Positions 34,289 to 43,126 are shown, counted from the first letter of the stretch. The stretch is DNA of 64,000 nt from Bacteriovoracaceae bacterium (GCA_025210745.1 JAOARC010000010.1:1-64000); one strand, 5' to 3'. Translations and numbers: made by a program. Notes: generated by a model from the sequence alone, not told the origin.

Positions 34289-35604
34289 GTTTTGATGATT
34301 ATAAAATTGAATTAAGTGAGCAGGCCACACTTGTAAGTATCGTCTGTGAAAAGTTTGAATCCCATAGTACAGAGAGCCTAACAAATGCTTCTTTAATAGA
34401 GCTTAGAGAACTTCTTAGAACTCTTGGTGTTGAAACTGCATCAGAGCATGTACAAAATAAAAAATCTCTTGATCCTGCGACAATGCTTGGAAGTGGAAAG
34501 CTAGAAGAAATTGCCATTGAAGCTAAAAATGAAGGTTCAAAAATCCTGGCATTTGATTTTGAGTTAACAGCAAGTCAGATAAGAAATATAAAGAAGATTA
34601 CAGGGCTTGAAGTTATCGATAGAGTTATGATTATTCTAGAAATCTTTGCTCAGCATGCTAGAACAAGTGAAGCTAAAATTCAGGTAGAGATCTCAAGACT
34701 TCAATACATGCTTCCAAGACTTCAAACTCTATGGACTCACTTTTCTAAGCAAAAAGGTGGTATTGGTCTAAAAGGTGAAGGTGAACAACAGCTAGAGCTT
34801 GATAGAAGGATTATTAGAAGAAAAATTGAAAGCTATAAAGAACAGCTTAAAGATATTGAAAAGTCTAGGATTCAGCAAAGAAAGAAAAGACAAAATAAAG
34901 CTGTGACTGCGGCTCTTGTAGGTTATACAAACGCTGGTAAGTCATCTTTAATGAATAAACTTTGTAAAGTAAATGTACTTAGTGAAAATAAACTCTTTGC
35001 AACTTTAGATTCTACCTTTAGAACATTAAACCCAGATAGTAAGCCTCCAATGATTCTTATTGATACTGTTGGATTTATTCAAAACTTACCTAATACCCTA
35101 GTTGCTGGTTTTAAAACAACTCTTGAATCAGCTCTTGAAGCAGATCTTCTTATTACTGTTTGTGATATTTCAGATCCTAACTATAAAAAGCACCTAGAAG
35201 TAACAAAAGAAGTTATAGGTGAAATTGGAATTGAAAACAAGGACCAAATCGTAGTTTTTACTAAAAAAGATAAATTACAAAATGTTTTCTTACCAAAAAT
35301 AGCAATGAGAAATCTTAAAGCAAGCTTTTTAGTTAGCACTTTAGAAGATCAGGACATGAGTGATCTTAGAGAATATATCATCAACTATTTCTTAGAAAAA
35401 CAAGAACACTTTGATCTTTTTATTCCATATGAAAACGGTGATGATAGTGCAAAGGTATTAAAAAATGCTAACGTTCTTAATACTTCATTTCATGAAAATG
35501 GAACATTCTATAGAATAAGAATTCCAGATTTTATTTTTAATTCTTTGGGTCTAAAAAAATACGTTCTTGCTCCAGAAAAAAGAGATGAATTACTCAAAAA
35601 GTAA
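34285..35604 (+). CDS. hflX: Ribosome-associated GTPase HflX
   Basis: 439 residues. N-terminal HflX domain with the Gly-rich linker (HFSKQKGGIGLKGEGEQQLE), coiled coil, then the GTPase: G1 GYTNAGKSSLMN, G3 DTVGFIQNLP, G4 TKKDK. It splits stalled 70S ribosomes and aids heat recovery. Its ATG overlaps the panC stop by 4 bases, placing it in the CoA operon, an unusual linkage that may have no functional meaning. Confidence 0.96.
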   Translation: MSFDDYKIELSEQATLVSIVCEKFESHSTESLTNASLIELRELLRTLGVETASEHVQNKKSLDPATMLGSGKLEEIAIEAKNEGSKILAFDFELTASQIRNIKKITGLEVIDRVMIILEIFAQHARTSEAKIQVEISRLQYMLPRLQTLWTHFSKQKGGIGLKGEGEQQLELDRRIIRRKIESYKEQLKDIEKSRIQQRKKRQNKAVTAALVGYTNAGKSSLMNKLCKVNVLSENKLFATLDSTFRTLNPDSKPPMILIDTVGFIQNLPNTLVAGFKTTLESALEADLLITVCDISDPNYKKHLEVTKEVIGEIGIENKDQIVVFTKKDKLQNVFLPKIAMRNLKASFLVSTLEDQDMSDLREYIINYFLEKQEHFDLFIPYENGDDSAKVLKNANVLNTSFHENGTFYRIRIPDFIFNSLGLKKYVLAPEKRDELLKK

Positions 35605-35633
35605 TTTACAAAATTGTTTAAACCCTCTATATT
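35605..35633 (+). promoter_or_regulatory. Promoter of the DnaA domain I-like gene
   Basis: TTTACA (35605-35610), 17-base spacer, TATATT (35628-35633). It begins directly after the hflX stop, so the next gene is likely transcribed separately. Confidence 0.55.
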
Positions 35634-35662
35634 AGCTTCTTTTGAGATTAAAGGGAGCATGG

Positions 35663-36004
35663 GTGAGTAAATATAATTCCCCAAAGAATATACACACGTT
35701 AAAGCAAAATATTAATACTAAGTTTAAGAAGATTCTTGAAAAAGAACTATCTAATCCAATGGTAAAGGCAACTCATAGTTGGAGTGTTGCAAGTGAAATG
35801 ATTGAAGCCATGGTTGGAAAAGAAATCTTTAAGCAATGGTTTAAAGAAGTAAAGCCTCTGGTATTTAAAAATAATATTCTAATTCTTCAAACGCAAAATA
35901 AATTTGCTGCAAGTTGGATTAATACTCATTATCAAGATCTAGTTGAGAATATCTTAAAAGTTCAGAATCAAAAATATAGCTGTTTTTTTATTGCTCCGAA
36001 ATAA
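35663..36004 (+). CDS. Stand-alone DnaA domain I-like protein
   Basis: 113 residues from GTG 35663 with GGGAG at good spacing (a TTG at 35642 is rejected). Residues about 45-105 match the N-terminal domain of DnaA: helix EAMVGKEIFKQWFKEVKP, strand NNILILQTQNKFAASWI, helix THYQDLVENIL. There is no AAA+ or DNA-binding domain. DnaA domain I mediates DnaA-DnaA, DnaB and DiaA contacts, so this could modulate initiation. Assignment by motif pattern. Confidence 0.65.
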   Translation: MSKYNSPKNIHTLKQNINTKFKKILEKELSNPMVKATHSWSVASEMIEAMVGKEIFKQWFKEVKPLVFKNNILILQTQNKFAASWINTHYQDLVENILKVQNQKYSCFFIAPK

Positions 36005-36010
36005 GCTCTT

Positions 36011-36103
36011 TTAAAAAGCCCCACTTCGAAAATAAATAGTCAGACCAAAAATAATTAAGGTTAAAGACATTCCTAATGTGACAAATAATAGGTTCTTTTC
36101 CAT
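36011..36103 (-). CDS. 30-residue single-helix membrane protein
   Basis: ATG 36103 starts one base after the stop of the upstream gene; the frame encodes 30 residues: MEKN, a hydrophobic helix (LLFVTLGMSLTLIIFGLTIYF), and RSGAF. AAGGA lies 13 bases upstream inside the preceding gene. The Lys/Arg ends and uninterrupted helix look like a genuine small membrane protein. No family recognised. Confidence 0.55.
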   Translation of the reverse strand: MEKNLLFVTLGMSLTLIIFGLTIYFRSGAF

Positions 36104-36104
36104 A

Positions 36105-36434
36105 CTACTTGATAAGGTCCTTTATTTTTGAACTTAAGTTCTCTAAATCAATTTGAAGTGGCCAATTATAATCAAAACCTTCTTTCTCATTTGATCCAAT
36201 GAAAACTTTTTTTACATCTATTTCACTTGGTATATATGATAACACATCATGACATGACTCACAAAAATCTTCAGATATAAGAACAACTTTTGGACATAAA
36301 TCCTTAAAAATATAGCTTGTCTCATTTTCATCATCCAAAAAATAATAACTTAGGTCATAATTTTTAAAATATTCTTTTAAAAGAGCCCCATTAAACTTAT
36401 TTTTTGATACATAAATAACGTCTGTTCTTTTCAC
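36105..36434 (-). CDS. Small alpha/beta protein, possibly degenerate receiver-like
   Basis: 109 residues from GTG 36434. Alternating strands and helices (DVIYVSKNKFNGALLKEYF, then CPKVVLISEDFCESC, then KKVFIGSN) suggest a flavodoxin-like or receiver-like fold, but the phosphoacceptor pattern is not convincing. It holds three Cys, two as C-x2-C. First gene of a pair with the 30-residue membrane protein; divergent from the 36475 gene. Confidence 0.5.
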   Translation of the reverse strand: MKRTDVIYVSKNKFNGALLKEYFKNYDLSYYFLDDENETSYIFKDLCPKVVLISEDFCESCHDVLSYIPSEIDVKKVFIGSNEKEGFDYNWPLQIDLENLSSKIKDLIK

Positions 36435-36449
36435 TTAAACCTTTACTAA

Positions 36450-36465
36450 TATATTTGCGAATATA
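36450..36465. promoter_or_regulatory. Palindrome in a 40-base divergent promoter region
   Basis: TATATT-TGCG-AATATA, perfect arms of 6 bases. It lies between the starts of divergent genes (36434 and 36475), and overlaps a candidate TATACT -10 box (36462-36467) that would give a leaderless message for the plus-strand gene. Confidence 0.3.
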
Positions 36466-36474
36466 CTAAATATA

Positions 36475-36762
36475 ATGGATAATCCGTACATGGTAAAGAA
36501 AGTTAAAGTTATTGAAATTCATTCAAAAGAAGTTCTATTTGAAACGCAAATCGAAAATATAGAAAAGGCCTATACATTTGCTTCTGATATGGAAAAAATG
36601 GGGGTTGAGGTACAAATTGAAGCTCCAACAATTACTGAAACTTTAACTGACTCTCTAGGCTTAGGTCTTGATGATAAGTACATGTATGAACAAAGTGTGG
36701 AAGATGAAATTCACGATCACGATGGTTCATGTTGTGCAAAACCAAATGAACCTATTCATTAA
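36475..36762 (+). CDS. Small protein with His/Asp/Cys-rich tail
   Basis: 95 residues. N-terminal beta-alpha-beta segment (VKVIEIHSKEVLFETQIENIEKAYTFA, in two parts), an acidic middle, and a tail HDHDGSCC near residues 83-90 that may bind a metal. No signal peptide. The -10 box may lie 7 bases before the ATG. The stop overlaps the btuB stop through TTAA. Function unknown. Confidence 0.55.
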   Translation: MDNPYMVKKVKVIEIHSKEVLFETQIENIEKAYTFASDMEKMGVEVQIEAPTITETLTDSLGLGLDDKYMYEQSVEDEIHDHDGSCCAKPNEPIH

Positions 36763-38453
36763 TAAGTATACATAAGCTTAGCTAAATAATTTCTTCCAAG
36801 TTCAACTTGATTTGTCGTAAGTTCATAGTCCTCATCAAAAATATTATTTATTAAGACTTCAATATTTAAGTTATCTCTAACTTTTTTAAAAATACCCAAA
36901 TTTACGAGTGTATATGGATCTAACTTTCCAGAAAAATCTCTTCGATCAGATACATGAACAATTGAACTATTAATATCAAAAACATTTGCATGATAAGAAT
37001 TTGTTAAAGAGTATTTATATCTATGAGGTCCCTGAAAATGACTGTCTTCTTTTGAATCAATTTTTGTAAAAGAAGAGCTTAATACAACTTCATAACGATT
37101 AGTTTTGTAAGAAGATGAAAGCTCTACTCCACTAATACTATAAGAGCTGGAGTTTTGATACTGACTCTTAGTAGGAGAAATTTTTCGATAAGCAATCTTA
37201 TCTTCAAGTTCATTTTTAAATAAGCTTAACTTTGGATTAAACAGAACTTTAAATAAAGTTGATAAAGTATATGAATGAATAGTCTCACTTTTAAGAGTCT
37301 CATTACCAGCTGATTTATCATATAGTTCATACATACTTGGAGCTTTAAATCCTTTTTGCATAGATATCTCAAAGTCAACAAGATCAAACTTTCTTCCAAG
37401 CTCAAGTCCATAAGTTAAAAATGGTGAACGGTTTTTATAAACTTGATACCTAGATGATAATCCTAGTTCAAATGATGATAACTTTTTATTTATATACATA
37501 TAGGGAGCATATGTATCTTCTTCAAAGTTTGCTGAATTAGTTATGGCCTTTGATCTATTTAACTGAACTCCAAATAAAGAGTTTTCTACTTTGTAATTAA
37601 TATCAGCTTGATCTTCAGTAGAGTAAAAAGAGCTTTTTTGAAAGCCAAGAAACTTATATTTATTACTTCTATCATTTTGAAAATGACCTATCTTATAGGA
37701 AAGTTTATCTGTTTCTAAAGATAGATTATAATAAAAAGCTTTGTTTTTAGCATAGGTATCAGGATTATCTTCGTCCTGAGGGTCTGTCTGATTAAAATTA
37801 TTATAATTACCAAAAACTAATGAATGATCTTTATAGTTAATTTTTGTTTTAATATCTCTTTTTATAAAAGTATCTTTTTCGCCATCATTAAAATAAACAG
37901 ATCTAGAATTATCTTCTTCATAACTAGAAGATATATGATAAGAAAGATTTCCTTTTAAACTTGAAACAGATGCTCCATATATATCTTTAAAACCTTTTGA
38001 TACATAGACTTTATTTTTATCATATGATTTTGTAATTATATTGATAACACTTCCAATAGCGTTGTTCCCATATACTGAAGACTTTAGTCCTCTTATGATC
38101 TCAATTCTTTCAATACTGTTTTTATTAATTAAAGAAAAATCAAAATTAGTTGAAATTCCAGTGTTATCATTGGCCCTAATACCATCAATTAAAACAAGAT
38201 TATAACCTGCTCCAAGACCTCTTTGATAAATATAAGAAACTCCAGAGTTCTCATTAATATGAATATCAGAAAGTTTATTAAGAACTTCTTTAACAGAGCT
38301 TGCCTGTTCAATTTGCTTTGAATCTATAATCTGAGTATTAGTAAACAGTTCACTTTTTTTTCTTTTAAGCTTATCTGTGACGATAATATCTTCTAGTTTA
38401 TAAGTTTTAGCAATAATAGATGTAGAGATAAGAAGTAGGATTATACCTTTCAT
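36759..38453 (-). CDS. btuB: TonB-dependent receptor, probable cobalamin transporter
   Basis: 564 residues from ATG 38453 (AAGGA upstream). Signal peptide, TonB box-like DIIVTDK (about residues 22-28), plug domain (about 40-150: DGIRANDNTGI, RIEIIRGLKSSVYGNNAIGSV), then a 22-strand barrel ending NYLAKLMYTY with a terminal aromatic. Substrate inferred from the cobalamin riboswitch directly upstream. Imports vitamin B12 across the outer membrane. No btuCDF in the window. Confidence 0.88.
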   Translation of the reverse strand: MKGIILLLISTSIIAKTYKLEDIIVTDKLKRKKSELFTNTQIIDSKQIEQASSVKEVLNKLSDIHINENSGVSYIYQRGLGAGYNLVLIDGIRANDNTGISTNFDFSLINKNSIERIEIIRGLKSSVYGNNAIGSVINIITKSYDKNKVYVSKGFKDIYGASVSSLKGNLSYHISSSYEEDNSRSVYFNDGEKDTFIKRDIKTKINYKDHSLVFGNYNNFNQTDPQDEDNPDTYAKNKAFYYNLSLETDKLSYKIGHFQNDRSNKYKFLGFQKSSFYSTEDQADINYKVENSLFGVQLNRSKAITNSANFEEDTYAPYMYINKKLSSFELGLSSRYQVYKNRSPFLTYGLELGRKFDLVDFEISMQKGFKAPSMYELYDKSAGNETLKSETIHSYTLSTLFKVLFNPKLSLFKNELEDKIAYRKISPTKSQYQNSSSYSISGVELSSSYKTNRYEVVLSSSFTKIDSKEDSHFQGPHRYKYSLTNSYHANVFDINSSIVHVSDRRDFSGKLDPYTLVNLGIFKKVRDNLNIEVLINNIFDEDYELTTNQVELGRNYLAKLMYTY

Positions 38454-38484
38454 GTTCTTTTCCTTGGGCAAAAATTTAATATAA

Positions 38485-38560
38485 TACTCGTAGAGGTCTG
38501 ACTTTACAGTTGCCCAGGCAGTGTTGGATTTTCACCATGCTTCAAATAGGAGTACCTACT
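38485..38560 (-). ncRNA. Cobalamin riboswitch upstream of btuB
   Basis: Minus strand, 5' to 3': GTAGGT (5' arm of the closing stem), GCATGGTGAAAATCC, ACTGCCTGGGCAACTGTAA, then the B12 box AGTCAGACC and CTAC (3' arm). These are the conserved core segments of the aptamer. The segment CCTGGGCAA is complementary to TTGCCCAAGG just before the btuB ATG, a likely expression platform hiding the ribosome-binding site. Confidence 0.88.
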
Positions 38561-38568
38561 TATATAAT

Positions 38569-38889
38569 TTAATTTAGTAAATGACTAGCTAAGATTTTAG
38601 ATCCATCTTTAAATTTACAAAAATAAGATTCATGATTTAAAGAGGATATACCTTTTTGAATTTCTCCACCAATAATTTTGCATTTTTTTGTTGCTGGATT
38701 TTTTCCCTTATCAGAGATCATCTTTATTTTTATAGAAGAATAATCTTTTAATGCTAAAGATTCATTTGTGGAACTAAGAGAGACGAGTTTATCCGAAGTA
38801 AATTTAAACTTTTCTTTTTTTTCATCAATTTTATAAATAAGGTCAGCAAATAGATTTAAAGAGAATATAAATATAAATAATATTTTCAT
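38569..38889 (-). CDS. Small exported protein
   Basis: 106 residues with a signal peptide (FIFIFSLNLFA). Short, Lys/Ser-rich, two Cys that may form a disulfide. It starts at the last base of the papain-like gene's stop (1-base overlap), so the two are co-translated; it could be an inhibitor or partner of that peptidase. No family recognised. Confidence 0.55.
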   Translation of the reverse strand: MKILFIFIFSLNLFADLIYKIDEKKEKFKFTSDKLVSLSSTNESLALKDYSSIKIKMISDKGKNPATKKCKIIGGEIQKGISSLNHESYFCKFKDGSKILASHLLN

Positions 38890-39968
38890 TAAAAATGTAC
38901 CGTTCTATATGTATTGGCCATAAGCCTATCTGAGTCAATCCAACACCCTACAGAGTTTAAATGCCTATCCTTTTTAGTACAAGGAACATACACGCCTTTT
39001 GTCTTCTCACAAAGACAATCATTCCAAGTTCCACTTTTCCAATTGCCCCAAGTGTTTCGAAGTAAAAACTGACATTTGTTATTTTTCTTTCTACTTCCAA
39101 CAAGCATTGAGGCATGACCTCCACATTCTTTATTTAGCAAAGAGTTTCTTTTCGGTGCAAAAAAATAATAGTCTGAGCGGCTATTTAATCCACTATGCTT
39201 CTTATCATTTAATATTTTATAACAATAAGAAATACCAACAGGTTTTTTACGTTTTAACTGTTTTACAATATGATTTTCTAGTTCCTTATCAGAACATTTA
39301 GAACAAGATCCTACTTTAAGCTTATTTATGTCTACTAGCGGCTGATATTTCTTTTTTGGCACACAGTCTTTTAGAATAACTTGCATAACTAGTTTTGGTA
39401 AAATGTAGTTAGACGATATTTTAAACTGATCCTGAATATTAGTAAGAACACTATCTCCAGCTTTCGAATTAATAACATTTTTACAACTAGCATACTCTTT
39501 TTTTTCGCTTTCGCTAAGCCCCTCTTTTTTTTCTTTTTTACTTAAATTATAGTACTCATAACTACTTTCTAAAATATTCATAAACTCAGATTCAGAAAGG
39601 TTATTTTCTTTTCTATATTTTGATATTAAAGCCTCACCTTCCTTATAAGTACAAATTCCATATTTATAAATAGCCTTTATTGCATTACCGGCTCTTCCAC
39701 CTTCTACTGACTGATCAAAAAAACCTGATTCTTGTGTTTTATAAGCAACAGCAGCCCAAATTGGATGAGATCTTTTAGTATAGGAAACTCCATTGTCAAA
39801 ACGCTCTACATCTAAAATTTGAGAAGCTGTATAGGCATAACATGCTCCTACAGAGTCTTGATCTAAAATAGGTATACTTTGTAGGGACTTACTACTTTTA
39901 TAAAGATTAGTAGATTCACAAGTAAAAGCGATTGAAATAAATATAAAATATAAAATAATTCCCTTCAT
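38889..39968 (-). CDS. Exported papain-like cysteine peptidase (C1A)
   Basis: 359 residues. Signal peptide to about residue 17, then almost directly the catalytic domain: Gln37 (oxyanion) and Cys43 in LDQDSVGACYAYTAS, His285 in GGHASMLVG, Asn305 in RNTWGNW. The spacing equals that of papain for Gln-Cys. There is no classical propeptide; a charged insertion lies at about 130-190. It contains many Cys, suggesting disulfides outside the cytoplasm. Confidence 0.88.
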   Translation of the reverse strand: MKGIILYFIFISIAFTCESTNLYKSSKSLQSIPILDQDSVGACYAYTASQILDVERFDNGVSYTKRSHPIWAAVAYKTQESGFFDQSVEGGRAGNAIKAIYKYGICTYKEGEALISKYRKENNLSESEFMNILESSYEYYNLSKKEKKEGLSESEKKEYASCKNVINSKAGDSVLTNIQDQFKISSNYILPKLVMQVILKDCVPKKKYQPLVDINKLKVGSCSKCSDKELENHIVKQLKRKKPVGISYCYKILNDKKHSGLNSRSDYYFFAPKRNSLLNKECGGHASMLVGSRKKNNKCQFLLRNTWGNWKSGTWNDCLCEKTKGVYVPCTKKDRHLNSVGCWIDSDRLMANTYRTVHF

Positions 39969-39995
39969 CTAAAGTCATTATCTCAAAAATAAGAG

Positions 39996-41264
39996 TTAAT
40001 TACACTGGTATGGAATCTTTTTCCCAAGATATTTTTTTGATGTCAGAGATTTCTCTAAAAAGCATTTTAAGTCTAACTTTTCATCTTTTGATAAGTTTAA
40101 AGGCCTTCTTAAAACGGGAGCAATATTTTCCTTTCTATAAAAATTTCTATATTGATTTTTCTCAACATATATTCTGGAATTATAATTAAAACTAAAAAGG
40201 TCTGGTATAATAGAAATACTATAGTTATCTAAAGACTTAAAAGGATTATCATAATGCTCAATAACATCATCTATAGTTGCAAATGCCCCATCATGCATAA
40301 AAGGAGCCGTTAATACAATATTTCTAAGTGGCTGAGTTAAAAAACCATATTTAAATCTCTCATCACCTGTAACTAAATATCTTCCTTCATCATTTTTATC
40401 GCTTGTTTTACCTGGGCCTAATTGTGGAGAAGCTACATTTTGAAAAGCTTTGTTAGTTAAAAGCTCTCCTTTATGACATCTTACACATCTAGCTTTTTCA
40501 ACAAAAACAAGCATGCCTCTTTTTTCTTTATCGCTAAGAGCACTTATATTTCCATTTATGTAATCATCATATCTAGTATCATTAACCTGAAACTCTATTT
40601 TCTGAAAATAAGCTAAAGCATTTGCAATATCAGCGATATTAAAGCCATCATTAATATATTTTTTATATATAGCTTTTCGCTTAATCTTCTGTGCAACTTT
40701 TTTCCATACTTGTCTATTGGATAAGCTCTCGAATTTACGACCTCTCATCTCTAATGTATCAGCAATAGGAAATAATGCTTGCATGGCCATCACATTATCT
40801 ATTTTAGATACAATATCAAAAAATAATGGACTTGATCCATTTAACCCTTCTTCAGGAGTTTCATAAAAATCTTCATTCGAATTATATAAAACTCTACCAT
40901 CCCAAAACATCGTAACAAATGATTCATGTCCTTTATTAAATAAATGAGGAGAGCTTCTTGGAGTAATTCCAGCCTTAGCTTGGACTCTACGACTTCCAAT
41001 ACCAATACCGCCAGTACCAATTGAAAATGGAATACCATCAGATGTTCCAAATTGTGGATCATGACAAGTTTTACAGCTAATATTATCACTTAGTGAAAGA
41101 GCCGTATCTTCAAATAGACTTTTTCCAAATTCGTACTTAAGAGGCTCAATATTTTTATAGGTTTTTGGAGATTTTAAATTAAAAATTTCAATATACTTAG
41201 AAAGCTTATCATCAAGCTGCGTTGCAAATAAAGTTACAGGAATTAAAAATAATAATTTAAACAT
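39996..41264 (-). CDS. Di-haem cytochrome c peroxidase/MauG family protein
   Basis: 422 residues from ATG 41264, with a signal peptide (FKLLFLIPVTLFA). Two haem c sites: CKTCH (about residue 63) and CVRCH (about 260). The fold positions (LRNIVLTAPFMHDGAFATIDDVIEHY) fit the CcpA/MauG family. It may reduce hydrogen peroxide in the periplasm or oxidise another substrate. The promoter has TTGACA-N18-TATACC with a 16-base palindrome over the -10 box. Confidence 0.92.
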   Translation of the reverse strand: MFKLLFLIPVTLFATQLDDKLSKYIEIFNLKSPKTYKNIEPLKYEFGKSLFEDTALSLSDNISCKTCHDPQFGTSDGIPFSIGTGGIGIGSRRVQAKAGITPRSSPHLFNKGHESFVTMFWDGRVLYNSNEDFYETPEEGLNGSSPLFFDIVSKIDNVMAMQALFPIADTLEMRGRKFESLSNRQVWKKVAQKIKRKAIYKKYINDGFNIADIANALAYFQKIEFQVNDTRYDDYINGNISALSDKEKRGMLVFVEKARCVRCHKGELLTNKAFQNVASPQLGPGKTSDKNDEGRYLVTGDERFKYGFLTQPLRNIVLTAPFMHDGAFATIDDVIEHYDNPFKSLDNYSISIIPDLFSFNYNSRIYVEKNQYRNFYRKENIAPVLRRPLNLSKDEKLDLKCFLEKSLTSKKYLGKKIPYQCN

Positions 41265-41268
41265 ATAC

Positions 41269-41302
41269 GTTTGGTATACCAAACAAAGTTTAATGATGTC
41301 AA
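41269..41302 (-). promoter_or_regulatory. Promoter with palindromic operator for the di-haem peroxidase gene
   Basis: Minus strand: TTGACA (41302-41297), 18-base spacer, TATACC (41278-41273). The perfect palindrome GTTTGGTATACCAAAC (41269-41284) covers the -10 box. The -35 lies over the stop codon of the upstream gene. Transcription would begin at or near the ATG. TGGT-ACCA half sites resemble GntR/FadR-type operators (inference). Confidence 0.6.
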
Positions 41303-41730
41303 TTTAACTTTTGTATTACTGCCATAGTAAGAGTCGTACTTGAAGTTAAATCACCAGAATTATTAAAGGTTTCAATTTCCCATACATGAGTTTTTTTACC
41401 AAGATGCTTAGCTTGAGCAATTGCTTTTATAACTCCATTCCTTACGGCTTTTATGTGATTTGTAGTAATGCTTAATCCAACAGCATGTTCTTTTTTTGAA
41501 TCTAAAACAAGGTTTGCAGCAAGACTACCCAAAGTTTCAGCGATAACACAATTTGCACCACCATGAACAATACCAAAAGGTTGTTTAACTTCATTTGAAA
41601 CAGGCATTGAGCCAATAAGCGTATCTTTAGTTATCGCATCTATAGAAATCTTCATATGACTGACAAGAGTATTTTTACAATGCTCATTAATTTTACAAGC
41701 TGTTACTTTAGAATCATACCAGATAGTCAT
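41299..41730 (-). CDS. Hotdog-fold acyl-CoA thioesterase (PaaI/MenI type)
   Basis: 143 residues. GIVHGGANCVIAETLGSLAA is the family core: the HGG turn and the catalytic Glu in the long helix. The C-terminus AVIQKLN completes the fold. Hydrolyses an aromatic or short acyl-CoA. It lies 4 bases after the disulfide oxidoreductase gene. Substrate not predictable. Confidence 0.88.
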   Translation of the reverse strand: MTIWYDSKVTACKINEHCKNTLVSHMKISIDAITKDTLIGSMPVSNEVKQPFGIVHGGANCVIAETLGSLAANLVLDSKKEHAVGLSITTNHIKAVRNGVIKAIAQAKHLGKKTHVWEIETFNNSGDLTSSTTLTMAVIQKLN

Positions 41731-41734
41731 ATTA

Positions 41735-43126
41735 TTAAATCCTTTTCAAATCAAATTCAGCTACTGGTATATCGCACTTGGATCTAAGATCTCTTAAAGC
41801 TGTTCTTAAACCTTCTTCAATTACTGGATGGTAAAAAGGAAAAGATAAAACTTCATTAACGGTTTTATTCATTTCTATAACCCATGCTAATAAATGTGCA
41901 AGATGCTCACTATCAGGTCCAAATCCTTCTGCTCCAAGAATAAGCCCTGTTTTTTTATCACCGTATACTCTTAGCATCCCTATCTCTTTTAATTTTACAA
42001 TGCTTCTTCCCTGCCCTTCAAAACTTACTTCTCCGATTTCAAAGGAAATATTGTTTTGATTTAAGGATTCATAGCTTTGACCCGCTTTAAAAATAGTCGG
42101 CTCACTAAAAGTGATCTCTAGTGGAACTCTTGTTTTAAAAGGTTTTAAATTGTCGAATACACTATTAATACCTGCAATATTACCTTCATCACTAGCTTCA
42201 TGTAATATCGCTTTTTTTCCATTTACATCACCCGGAACATAAATATGTGGGTACTCCTTTAAACTAAAAGTTTTATTACAAAAGTCTAATTTTTTTAGAT
42301 CAAGCTCTAGATTTTCAAGTTTTAACGATGAAAGATTTGGCCTTCTTCCAGTCGTAACTAAAATTTTTTCAACGAATATCTCTCTATCAATTAACGAAAT
42401 CTTTAATTTTCCACTTTCTTCGCTAATACTTTTTATTCCATCAAAACTGATATTATAGTTTTGTTCATATTTAGAACATACATATTCATTAACTTGTGGA
42501 TCGCTTATTCCTGCAATAATCCTTCTTCTTGCAATTAATGTTGTATCAATACCAAGGTCTGCTATAGCTTGACCAAGCTCAATACCAATGACTCCAAGTC
42601 CAACAACAGCAATACTACTTGGCAACTTATCAAGTTCAAAAAATTGATCCGTAGTTATAAGATAGTCCGAATATGGTTTTAATGAATCTGGTATAAAAGG
42701 AGTTGATCCCGTTGCAACTATAATTTTATTAGCTTGAATTTTCTCATCTCCAAGATCTAATGTATGGGCATCAACAAAAGAAGCTCTTTTTCTTATTAAC
42801 TTTTCATCATTTATCCAATTACTCATTCCTCCCATAACAGCACGAACAAATCTATCTCTAAGCTTTCTAACATGCTCCATAACTTTTTTATGATCAATAG
42901 CAGGCTGTTCACTTAAAATTCCTTGCTCTAAATGCTTTGAAAATCTCTTATAGTCTGCTGCTACCTGAATAAGTACTTTTGATGGCATACATCCGACCCT
43001 CGCACAAGTAGTTCCTAAGATACCATCATCAATAACAACCCAATTATCAGTATGCTTTGCAATCTGTCTTCTAGCATTCAGCCCAGCTGATCCGGCTCCG
43101 ATAATAACATAATCAAACTTTTTCAT
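41735..43126 (-). CDS. Dihydrolipoamide dehydrogenase-like flavoprotein
   Basis: 463 residues from ATG 43126 (AGGAA upstream; ATG 43150 also possible). FAD motif YVIIGAGSAGLNA, redox-active disulfide TTCARVGCMPSK, NAD motif VVGLGVIGIELG, and a C-terminal dimer domain with the His-Pro pair (YHPVIEEGLR). No lipoyl enzyme genes are nearby. It could be a mercuric-reductase-type or stand-alone Lpd-like enzyme. Followed by the thioesterase gene. Confidence 0.88.
   Translation of the reverse strand: MKKFDYVIIGAGSAGLNARRQIAKHTDNWVVIDDGILGTTCARVGCMPSKVLIQVAADYKRFSKHLEQGILSEQPAIDHKKVMEHVRKLRDRFVRAVMGGMSNWINDEKLIRKRASFVDAHTLDLGDEKIQANKIIVATGSTPFIPDSLKPYSDYLITTDQFFELDKLPSSIAVVGLGVIGIELGQAIADLGIDTTLIARRRIIAGISDPQVNEYVCSKYEQNYNISFDGIKSISEESGKLKISLIDREIFVEKILVTTGRRPNLSSLKLENLELDLKKLDFCNKTFSLKEYPHIYVPGDVNGKKAILHEASDEGNIAGINSVFDNLKPFKTRVPLEITFSEPTIFKAGQSYESLNQNNISFEIGEVSFEGQGRSIVKLKEIGMLRVYGDKKTGLILGAEGFGPDSEHLAHLLAWVIEMNKTVNEVLSFPFYHPVIEEGLRTALRDLRSKCDIPVAEFDLKRI

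Noticed and set aside
36011..36020. Bidirectional terminator between 36004 and 36011
   Set aside because: The GCTCTTTT/AAAAAGC pairing is short and imperfect, and the region is only 6 bases plus coding ends.
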